Source of the DNA: Micractinium sp. NFX-FRZ
Lineage: Eukaryota > Chlorophyta > Trebouxiophyceae > Chlorellales > Chlorellaceae
Length of the DNA stretch: 64,000 nt
Assembly: GCA_029339195.1 (NCBI GenBank)
Contig: JAPTJF010000069.1
Location: forward strand, 1-64,000
Direction: 5' to 3'
This document shows, piece by piece, positions 44,101 through 52,015 of the stretch. Made by a program: the position numbers and the translations under genes. The notes beneath the pieces are model-generated. The model saw nothing but the letters and a program-made list of their open reading frames with translations, made no database searches and was not told the DNA's origin. The number at the start of each line of letters is the position of its first letter. Position 1 is the first letter of the stretch.

Positions 44101-45836
44101 TAGCCACCGTTCTCGCCCCCAAGACTCTAAAAATTAAAGGCAGCTGCGCACCTCAACAGGTCTGTTTGTCACCCCCATGTTGAAGACCGCACATACATAA
44201 AGGGGCTGAGGGGCTGAATGGGGGCAAGTGGCACATACGACACACTCAGTGGCATCGGCAGGGTACTGGGAAGGCCGGCTCATGATGTCAGCTATCGGCA
44301 CCAGCGCAGGAGTGCAGCTCAGCGGATGGGATGCATGCGGATGGGGTGCATGTGGGGAGCGCAAGTGGGTGTGCTTTCATCAGTTTGAGCCAGATACCAC
44401 CACCGGGCAGGAAGCTAGAGTGTCGGCAGAGCTGAGCAGAGATGCCCCTGGCATGCTGCGGTCCCAGCAGTGCGATGATGCGCAGCGCTGCTTGGACCCC
44501 TCTCACCGTCTGGGCCGCCCACAGGTGGGATGTAGACTTGGTCTTGGTTCACTCCAAGGGCCACTGCAGGCACGCGCGTACAGATGTGGACATTTAGGAT
44601 GGGGTAAGGAATATGATGGGGGTGCGGTATGCGTGCATGTGCGTGGCGTGAGCTGGGCCCACACTGGGGGCCCAGCAGGCGTGCGCCTGTGCCTTTGTCC
44701 GGTGCACCCAAGTCAAGCTAGGCCTCTGCGCGTGCCTGTGCCTGCGCCTGTGAGTGCACCACAGCAGGCACAGCATCCCAGCAGCACATAGGGGGAAAGC
44801 ACCATGGCAGCCGCCTGACGGTGCCAGACCTGAGTGGAGAGAGAGCAGCGGTGCCGCCAGCCAAGGGGGCACTGCCCAGCCCCTGAGAGTGTGCCATCAA
44901 CACCCACAAACAGGTCTTCATGTTACACCCACATCAGGCTTGCCTGACTGGAAGTCGGCGGTACCGTCGGGCATGGGAAGGTTGTCCAGCCCGCCATCCA
45001 TCAAGTTGCAGTGAAGGTCGACATCTCCGGCGCCATTGCCCGCCTGCATGGAAGCAGGGCAGGAGGGCCCCTCAGCAATGGGCGGCTGGCTTGCAGGCAC
45101 AAGTGCCCTGCCGGCTCCACCTGGGAGTGTGTTGGGGTAGAAGAAGTGCATGCACCTGCCACTGTCCTAAGAAAAAGGGTTATCGCCCACCAGGGCGCAC
45201 CCCACACGCTGGCTGCCCAGCAAGACGAGCACAGAGTGCCTCCCTGCATACAGCTTCTCGAGCCTCGCCACACCACGGCAGCCCTGAGGGTGGGAGCGCG
45301 GGTGCAACAGCGGCAGCGGCAGGGGCGCACCCGAGGGGTGACAGTGACGGTGATGGAGGGGGCGGTGCCGGGGGCGACGGTGATGGGGTAGGCATGGACG
45401 CCTGACTGCACAAAGCCGGCGGGAGATATTGGTGCTGGTGGTGGTTGGGGGTGGGGGTGGGGTGGGGTTGAGGGCCGAGCCACATGCCGGGAAGGCAGCT
45501 GTCGACAGCAGACCACAAGTGTGGTCAACACCAATGTGCCTCTCTCAGCAGCTGCCCCCCTGAGCTGTGAATTAAACTATGCAATGTAGTTGGAACTGCC
45601 CACAGCCATAGGCGCAAGGCCCAGGGCCGCTGAGCCCAGCGTGCCGGCCTCACCACAGGGACGACTTCCAGGAGCGTGACAGGATCCTCTCCCAGCGTGA
45701 TTATATTAATGCCTGCGCATGCCGTTGGGCCCAGCAGCAGCAGCAGCAGCAGGAAGGGGAGCAGTGCTGCGGGGGCCAGCGGGAGCGCTGGCGCCGCCGG
45801 CAATGCCGGGGCGCCTGCCGCTCGCTTGGGCATCAT
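38109..45836 (-). CDS. Transmembrane leucine-rich-repeat protein with N-terminal PPC-like domain, no kinase
   Basis: Nineteen exons: 45654-45836, 45331-45405, 44929-45043, 44507-44563, 44152-44291, 43776-43858, 43326-43489, 42991-43079, 42133-42207, 41872-41919, 41540-41629, 41131-41217, 40624-40711, 40396-40470, 40010-40157, 39693-39785, 39170-39290, 38671-38947 and 38109-38404; about 767 residues. A strong signal peptide (LLPFLLLLLLLGPTACAG) is followed by a beta-rich region resembling pre-peptidase C-terminal domains (ITVTVTP, DVDLHCN, YTITFATQ). Then come about eight plant-type LRRs (LQLLNIAM, VQLDLSFNKF, LFLLDLKENQL, LRFLNIAENKFSGSL, LLNLTANNFTGQLP). A single membrane helix lies at about 661-685, followed by RRRRR and a short tail. 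It probably senses or binds ligands at the cell surface. The exon ending near 40396 and the last ~75 residues are uncertain. Confidence 0.78.
38225..38252 (+). repeat. GATT-tailed interspersed repeat, copy 1
   Basis: The segment tggacttgaaatgta followed by attgattgattga matches 51237-51264 with one mismatch, same strand. As modelled it falls inside the last exon of the LRR gene. Confidence 0.75.
41455..41505 (+). repeat. Short interspersed element copy in an LRR-gene intron
   Basis: Blocks ctgtgtcgcaa, cgctgcggaggagcagactg, ta, then cacaaaccaagg, in the same order as the copy at 18-80. It lies between the exons at 41131-41217 and 41540-41629. Confidence 0.65.
42208..42990. other. Long intron with foldback sequences (possible transposon remnant)
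   Basis: This 783-bp intron is longer than its neighbours and contains two inverted repeats. One has arms gagactgtc and gacagtc..tctcg (42490-42531); the other is CCTGAT/ATCAGG around a short AT loop (42590-42608). No open frame or recognisable transposase. Confidence 0.35.
43115..43195 (-). repeat. Short interspersed element copy in an LRR-gene intron
   Basis: Read on the minus strand: gtgtcgcaagtttctttgcg, then aaacaaaatttgtactttgcg, then aaaaaacagactgtaagccc, then aaacaagcaagcaagc. It is the best copy of the family and has an extra internal segment with a second ttgcg box. Confidence 0.75.
44050..44072 (+). repeat. Poly(C) tract of 23 bases
   Basis: An uninterrupted C run (G on the gene's strand) in an LRR-gene intron, about 80 bp upstream of the exon ending at 44152 in plus-strand order. 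The exact length may be affected by sequencing error. Confidence 0.85.
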
Positions 45837-46557
45837 TCTTCTGGCGGTGTGCGAACCGAATGTGCGATATGAACACGTTGGGGCGGCACCTGCTGATCTC
45901 GGCGGCCAGCCAGCAAAGCCCTGCAAACGGGGCGCGGGGGCACGAGGCTCTGTCAGGCGGCCGGGCGGCCGGCCAGCCAGCTTGCAGCACAGTGACGCAC
46001 GTAACATTCGCGGTTGCAAGAGAATACAGCACGTGCGGCAGGCAGGCCGCAGTACATAAGCCTCACACGGTCACCTCGCTATTCTAGCCCCAATTGAACG
46101 AGATATATGAGCCACGACGGCTGCGTGATCGTCAACTGCAGCCACGATTGCGCACCTGTGGTTCAACCACCGGCGACCTGTGGCTGCTGGCACCAGGCTG
46201 GCGCCGCCGCGTCCAGCTCTGTCCATGACTCTATAAGGCACATGACTTTATAAGGCCAACAAACAGCCCACGCACCCTGAAAAGTATTACTGCGCATATC
46301 TAGGGGCTTTCATCACAGGAACCTATGCACGGGCCTCAGAATACAATCTGGCCAGCGCTGCCGCCCAGGTGTACATGACGGCATCACGGCACACGCAGTG
46401 GCATGCCCCTTCCACCTCCACGGATCTCTGCAACTGAAATTCTGTAAGCTTTGCACTATGCCAGGAATATATCAAGCGTTCCTACTCAGGAGTAACACTG
46501 GGTGCTGTGTACCCAGCGACCGAGTCGGCAAAATGCACATTGCCACAATCCTCCCGC
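45837..46557. other. Intergenic region upstream of the LRR gene
   Basis: Promoter/5'UTR of the LRR gene and the 3' flank of the OPR-like gene. AT-richer from about 46090 to 46500. No gene or repeat recognised, and no TGTAA found for the OPR-like gene. Confidence 0.45.
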
Positions 46558-47361
46558 TCATGCAGCGAAATCCGCGCGCTGCATAGCTGTCTGCAGCGCA
46601 GCAGCTGTGTTGGGGCCGGGCTGCCAGCCGCCGCTGCGCCATGCCTGCTCCACCTGAGCAAGGCTGTCTGTGGGCATGCGAGGCAGGGCGCGCAGCAGTG
46701 CCGCATCCACCGCCGCTGCCAGCTCGCCAGCCTGCCCCTGGTGCAGCCAGCCCAGCATGATGGCACCCCACACCGCGCTGGCCACGCTTTGCGGCTGGTC
46801 GTACCACAGCAGGCGCAGCAGCTCCCGCTGCAGCGCCGCCGCCATGCTGGCGCCGGGGTGCTGGCCGCTGCCGGCCTGGCTGAGGCTGCCGTAAGCCCAG
46901 AGGACCCCGCCAATGGCTGCGCCATCAGCCACCTGCAGCAGCCCCTCTGCCTGCTCCTCCCACGCCTGCATCTGCTCAGTGCTGAGAGGCTCCCCAAGTA
47001 CCGCTGAGGTACAGAGGTACTGGCAGCAGGCTGCGGCATCAAATCCAGGCAGCAGCTTGAACGCGAGGCCGGCTAGCTCCCGGAAGGCTGCCCTGTTGGC
47101 TGCCAGCTGCTCGCCGCTGGCTCCCTCCTGCTCTCCATGCTGGTGCAAGCTGGCCATGCGGTGGGCGGCCAGGGTGAGGTGCTTGATGGTGCAGGCGGGG
47201 GCGTGCTGCACCAGCTTCAGCACGGCCTGGCAGCTGCCCGCGCCCCACAGCTGCTGGCTGAGCGGCCTGAGCGGGCGGACCGACAGGTGTTGGTCTGCGC
47301 CGCTGCTGCCGCCCGCGCCGCTTGGTTCGCGCATGCGCGGTGGATGCTTGGAAGCGCACAC
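46558..47361 (-). CDS. Helical repeat protein, possibly OPR-like (5' end unresolved)
   Basis: The main exon runs from an acceptor (ttacag|gtgtgc) at 47361 to the stop at 46558-46560, 268 codons. The first in-frame ATG is at 47334, giving 258 residues. An upstream exon ending at the strong donor ccct|gtaagt (47467) joins in frame but shows no ATG, so one or more 5' exons are missing from this model. The product is Ala/Leu/Gln-rich with repeated helical pairs of the kind AIGGVLWAYGSLSQAG and VASAVWGAIMLGWLHQG. These resemble octotricopeptide/FAST-like repeats of green-algal organelle RNA-binding proteins. That relation is inferred from look alone; no RAP domain is visible. Confidence 0.6.
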   Translation of the reverse strand: MCASKHPPRMREPSGAGGSSGADQHLSVRPLRPLSQQLWGAGSCQAVLKLVQHAPACTIKHLTLAAHRMASLHQHGEQEGASGEQLAANRAAFRELAGLAFKLLPGFDAAACCQYLCTSAVLGEPLSTEQMQAWEEQAEGLLQVADGAAIGGVLWAYGSLSQAGSGQHPGASMAAALQRELLRLLWYDQPQSVASAVWGAIMLGWLHQGQAGELAAAVDAALLRALPRMPTDSLAQVEQAWRSGGWQPGPNTAAALQTAMQRADFAA

Positions 47362-47991
47362 CTGTAAGCAGTGAGGCATAAACACATGTGTGGAAGTGGG
47401 TGCAACATGTTGTGCACATGCGGAGGGAGGCGAGCGGGCTTTGGGCACTGACGTAGCGGCACTTACAGGGGCGGCGGAGGAGGTGCGCGTCTCCCGCCCC
47501 CTGCGCCATTGCTGGCTCCTCGGCACGCCCAAGGCCCTGTGAATTATGCGAACGCAGCCTGGGGCCTGCACTTGAGCGGAACGCGAAGAGGAGCACGTCG
47601 GGACTGGCAGCCGGCACACGCTTGCAGCTCTCCCAAGCGCAACACACGCCTGTGCCAGCAAGGCGAATCGCAATGCAGCTTGCTTACAGTGCTCAGGAGG
47701 TTCGTGAACATGTTGGTGGTCCCTCTCCAAACAAGGGAACAAGGGTTTCGTGGTTTGTAGCAGGCGAGCAAACACAGGAGATGGAAAACCCCAAGGCTTC
47801 GAATGTCACAGGGTGTCAATGAAGACCCTGTCGGGAGAGGGACAGAGGTGTGGGGCGCTGCAGACGGCGCCAGGTGGCCGCCGCCGCTGCGCCCATGTCA
47901 GCGCACCGTGCACCTCGGAAATCTTCACTCAGTCAGCAGCAGACCGAGCCTGTATGTCACGTTCTTACAACATGGAACTTAGATGTTGACA
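47362..47991. other. Upstream region of the OPR-like gene
   Basis: It probably contains the missing 5' exon(s) of the OPR-like gene (an open stretch ending in the donor at 47467), its promoter, and the 3' flank of the thioesterase gene with a TGTAA at 47965-47969. Confidence 0.4.
47965..47969 (-). promoter_or_regulatory. Poly(A) signal TGTAA for the acyl thioesterase gene
   Basis: TGTAA on the minus strand only about 25 bp past the stop codon at 47992. It is correctly oriented but would give a very short 3'UTR. Confidence 0.35.
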
Positions 47992-49643
47992 TCACAGCAG
48001 CTCCTGCACCCGCAGCGGCGCCTCGCCCTCACCAGCCGGCGCCCGCCCCGTGACTAGCAGCTGCCGCAGGCGCGCATCGATGCGCTTTGGCTTGTACTGC
48101 CCATCCAAAGACACCACCACCGCCTCTGCCGTCAACACGAGCTGCTCCTCATCTGCCTGCTGCTGACCCCCGTGCTGCTGCCTGCTGCCCTCGTTGTTGC
48201 CGCTGCCGCTGCTGCCGCCGTTGCCGCCGCTGCTGTGGGCGCGGGGCGGCAGCAGCCAGAGCTGCTGTTCGAACACGAGGCGGGCAGCGGTGGCTTTAAC
48301 CACTCGGCAGGTGCCCCGGAAGCGGTCTCCCGAGCGCAGCGGCCGCAGGTAGCGCATGTTGAGCTCTGTGGGAAAGGAGGGGAGAGGTGTGGGGTGTACA
48401 GCAGCATGGGCGCAGTGTAAGTAGCGGCGGGGGGCAGGGCAGACGCAAACAGCTTGCCTATGTGCTCCACAAAAGGATGGAACACTCTGCCACCAGCACG
48501 TGATCAGCACATGACCAGCAAGCAGACCGCAGCAGATCCAAGCGTACTCCCGGGCACACCAGCAGCACCAGGTGCACACAGCGCTGGGATGACGTAGTGT
48601 CACACCACTCATCAAATCAAGTCCAGTGTGCACGCCCATCGTAGCGCTGCCACTGCTGCCACCGCTAGGCAGGCAGCCGGCTGCTCACCTGATAGCGCCA
48701 GCGCATCGCCCTGCCGTGCCACCGCATCTGCCGAGACCCCCAGGTGGGTCAGGAAGTCGTGCCGCACTGCAGCGGGAGCACAAGAGCAGGAAGGGTCAGG
48801 AACTCGCACCGCACTGCAGCGGGAGCACAAGAGCAGGAAGAGCAGAGGCGGATGGGGTGTGCCAGAGGGAGGGCAGGGGCAGATGTGCTGGGTGCAAAGG
48901 CACCGAGCAGGCAGGGCGAAAGGAGGCGGGCGAGGTGGGTGAGAGCGGGAGTGGGGGCACCAGGGGTCCAGTCCAGGCCGCCGACCAAATTTCACACCAC
49001 TGGAAGGAACGTAAGCTGCCCAGTGCCCGGTTCCCCCTGTATTGTGTGTTCCCCACGTGTCCCGGCAGCCCAATGCTAAGAGCTTGGGAGGGCGCTCACC
49101 ATGCTGCAGGTAGTTGGCATAAACTGCGTTGTTCACAACACTGTATTGGTCAAGCTCGTAATCGCGCACAGCCACCGGTTCGGTGCTGAAGAGATACGGC
49201 TCCTCTGCGAGAGGTGCAGCAAGTATGGAAGCAAGCAGTATGGAAGCAAGCGGCCGAAGAGTGCACAGATTGTGAGGCGGGCGGGCACCGGGGCGGGCGG
49301 TGCTGCATGCTGCAGGAGAGCCAGGCCAGCAGTCCATGCTACATAGACAAGGCTCCGCTGCAGTGAACGCATACACCATGTAAGATACGTGATGGACGCG
49401 CATTCGGACGGGTGATTGAGGAGCGCCTGCGTAGAGCGACCAACCTGCGGTGCCTGCCGCCGCCGCACTTCCTGCTGCCTCCGTTGCGCCGGCTGCTGGT
49501 GTCGCTGCTGGGCCGTGGCGTGGAATCCATAAAGGAGCGGTCATTCTCCTGCTGCAGGGTGCTCCCCAGCGGCAGGGAGCCCGCAAGGCCGCTCGCGTTG
49601 CGATGGGTCGGGAGCTCAGAGCAGGGACGAGGCAGGGCACCAT
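47992..49643 (-). CDS. Acyl-lipid thioesterase, hotdog fold (ALT/4HBT-like), plastid-targeted
   Basis: Four exons: 49445-49643, 49100-49204, 48689-48766 and 47992-48365, about 251 residues. The ATG at 49643 opens a Ser/Arg/Ala-rich leader (MVPCLVPALSSRPIATRAAL) typical of a chloroplast transit peptide. The hotdog core has RDYELDQYSVVNNAVYANYL with the presumed catalytic Asp near residue 85 and the VVNN motif. It continues through RHDFLTHLGVSADAVARQG and LNMRYLRPLRSGDRFRG. Plant ALT enzymes release fatty acids, beta-keto acids or similar from acyl-ACP. A Gly/Ser/Gln-rich insert of about 30 residues interrupts the last exon. The gene is head-to-head with PSTK. Its exon 3 acceptor is tandemly duplicated. 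Confidence 0.85.
48746..48839 (-). repeat. 47-bp tandem duplication of a 3' splice site and exon start
   Basis: Units 48746-48792 and 48793-48839 differ at about four positions. Each contains, on the minus strand, a pyrimidine-rich tract, the acceptor cccgctgcag and the exon start tgcgg. Only the downstream unit keeps the frame of exon 3. Confidence 0.9.
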
Positions 49644-49781
49644 TTTGAGAGGAAGACAGTTCAAAGCGCATTGGGGTTGCGGATGCAAGTACGCAGGCAG
49701 CTGCACTGGGAGGTCGCAGCAGGCGCCGCAGGGTGGTCAATTCGACTGCCTGAGCTTCCGTTCCGGCATTCTCGCCTTGCG
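49644..49781. promoter_or_regulatory. Compact bidirectional promoter (thioesterase / PSTK)
   Basis: Only 138 bp separate the divergent start codons at 49643 (-) and 49782 (+). The interval must hold both 5'UTRs and both promoters. It contains one CCAAT (minus strand, about 49672). A further in-frame ATG for PSTK at 49683 would shorten it more. Confidence 0.6.
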
Positions 49782-50198
49782 ATGGCTGACGCAAGTCGTA
49801 CTGCTCGCAGCCTGGTCCCCAACAAGGCGAAGACCTGCCTGCTGGTGCTCTGCGGGCTCCCTGGCTCCGGCAAAACCTCGCTGGCCAAAGCCCTGGCACA
49901 AGAGGCAGCACAACATGGCGTAGCGGCGTGTGTCGTGAGCTTTGACGACCTGGGGTGCCAGCCCAGCGGCGCCGCGGGCAGCAGCGGCGGCAGCGACGGC
50001 AGCGGGGCGGTGTTTTGCCCAGAGGCCTGGCAGCAGGCGAGGCGGCAGGCGCTGGGCGCGCTGGAGGCAGCACTCATACCCTGCAACAGCAGCGACAGAG
50101 TGAGGGATGCAGCTGGATGTGGTGCAGACAGACAGCAGCCACAGCGGCAGCAGCAGATACAGCAGCAGGGACCCGGCGAATGTCACGCCGCATTGCAC

Positions 50199-50233
<35 letters not shown>

Positions 50234-51050
50234 GCAGTACCGCTTGGTCATAGCCGACGACAACATGCAGTACCGCAGCATGCGCTGGAAGTGCTGCACG
50301 CTGGCCCGCACAGCAGGCGCAGCAGCGGTGCTGCTGCACCTGCGCTGCCCGGAGGCGTTGGCGCAGCAGCGGAACGCGGCGCGCCCGCCGGCACAGCGCG
50401 TGCCGGCAGAAGTGATTGCCCGCATGGCAGCCAGGCTGGAGGCGCCAGGAGGAGCGGTCGACCGCAGTAGCACTGCCATCAGTCCTGGCTGCAGCAGCAG
50501 CCAGCCGGCCAGCAGCAGCACCCTTGGAAGCAGCAGCAATGGTTGCGGCAGCACGGTCGAGATCCAGGAGCAGGGCAGCATTGATGGCGGCCTGGGATGG
50601 GAGCACCGGTGCCTGGTGACCTGGCACAGCAGCCAGCCCTTGAGCCCAGCAGGCACAGCAGCCCTGTGGCAGCAGGTGTGGCAGCGGTGGGGCCCACCCG
50701 TGCCGCCCCCGCCAGACCCCGAGTCAGAAGCAGCTGCCAAAGCGGCTGCGCAGGCAGCTACTGCTGCGAGCGCTTTGCATGCTTTGGATCTAGCCACCCG
50801 GCAGGTTCTCTCAGAGTGCATGCAGCGGCTGGCAGCGGCAGGGCAGCAGCGCAAGGCGGCGGCGGCGCAGCAGCTGAACGCGGCGCGGCGGCAGCTGATG
50901 CAGGCGGCTGCAGCGGCCGTTGCGGCAGGCGCGGCAGCCAACGCCACAGCAGGCCAGGAAGGTGCCGCGCCTGCTGCCGCAGCAGCTGAGCAGTGGGCAG
51001 CGGAGTTTCGTGACAGCTGCGAGCGAATCATGGGTGGTCTGACTGAGTAG
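49782..51050 (+). CDS. PSTK: L-seryl-tRNA(Sec) kinase
   Basis: Single exon of 422 residues, unusual among its intron-rich neighbours. The N-terminal kinase has the P-loop GLPGSGKT (25-32), the VVSFDDL strand, and the family motif ADDNMQYRSMRWKC (158 onward). The segment LLHLRCPEALAQQRNAARP, then VPAEVIARMAARLEAPG, follows the PSTK lid region. PSTK phosphorylates Ser-tRNA(Sec) so that SepSecS can make selenocysteinyl-tRNA. A (CAG)10 tract encodes Gln 141-150 before the DDNM motif. The C-terminal ~150 residues are Ala/Gln-rich and beyond the bacterial-type core, as in eukaryotic members. The start at 49782 is favoured over 49683 because it begins just before the domain. Confidence 0.88.
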
Positions 51051-51250
51051 TGCGACTCCCCGATTCCCTCGCCCGCCCATCCACCCGGCAACACCGGACC
51101 TGTGTGCGCAGCCCCCGCTGGAAGTGAGGAGTAGAAGCGCAGGTGAGGCAGCGGAAGCGGGGGGGATGCAGCCGAGGTGTGTGGTAGCGCAGCGTGCTGG
51201 CTTGGGATGGGGGAAGCTGGGTAGCACTGGCTCCCCGTGGACTTGAAATG

Positions 51251-51293
<43 letters not shown>

Positions 51294-52015
51294 GCGCTGG
51301 CAAGCGTGCCGCTCATGCGATTGCCCCGCCCCAGGTGGGACCACTGCAGCAGGCGGGCGGGCAGGTGGGCTGCAAAGGAAGCATTGGCTCGTCCCCGCAT
51401 CCCTAGGCTCACTCACCCCCAGCATGCGGGCACTGGTGTTTTGCAGGCTTGCAGCAGCTGCACCCCTGCAATCATGCACGGCCAGCATGAAAGCTTTGCT
51501 GTGTGCTGTCTTGGGCAGGCTTGTGGGGTACTGATGTACGCGGTACTGATGAACCAAGGTTTTGTTTACTGACGCACCCTGCACCTGGTGGCCCCCTGCA
51601 GGCGGTGGACAGCGCAGACGCAGCCGTCGGCTTGATGCCACCCGGGTGGCGGCACTCTCAAATGGGCATTCGCAGGCGGACGGGCATGGGAGGCACGGCC
51701 ATGTGCTTATAGCCATGCACAGCTTGTGCCTCAGCTGTCGCGCTGCATCAATGCTTGGCTCCTCAGGCCTGTCCGAGTGTCCGAGTGCTTCTTTTCAACA
51801 AAACTGCTTATAACAAGGAGGTGCCGTTCAGATCAGATGCATAGATAATAAAGGTGTCAAACGGGAGTCGTTCAAAGGGTCGGGTGGAGCGAGGTGGGGC
51901 GACGCCTATTGGCGGTGCCAGGCTGGCACATGCTCTGATCTCGCACGCCCGGCAGAGTGGGGCATCCGAGCAAGCGGTACTCCAGCTTCAGCTTTGCTGC
52001 CATGGAGGTCGGGCA
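51051..52015. other. Convergent intergenic region
   Basis: 3' flanks of PSTK (+) and the LPA1-like gene (-). A GATT-tailed repeat lies at 51237-51293. AT-richer near 51780-51860 (aataataaagg). No gene supported. Confidence 0.5.
51237..51293 (+). repeat. GATT-tailed interspersed repeat, copy 2, with (GATT)n tail
   Basis: tggacttgaaatgt followed by about ten tandem GATT-type units. The first 28 bp match 38225-38252 with one difference; the tail is longer here. Confidence 0.85.

Noticed and set aside
49643..49706. Upstream start for the thioesterase at 49706
   Set aside because: That codon is GTG. The first ATG in frame is at 49643 and opens a good transit peptide.
50183..51412. Minus-strand open stretch opposite PSTK
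   Set aside because: It is the reverse of the CAG-rich PSTK coding exon. The forward frame has clear PSTK motifs.
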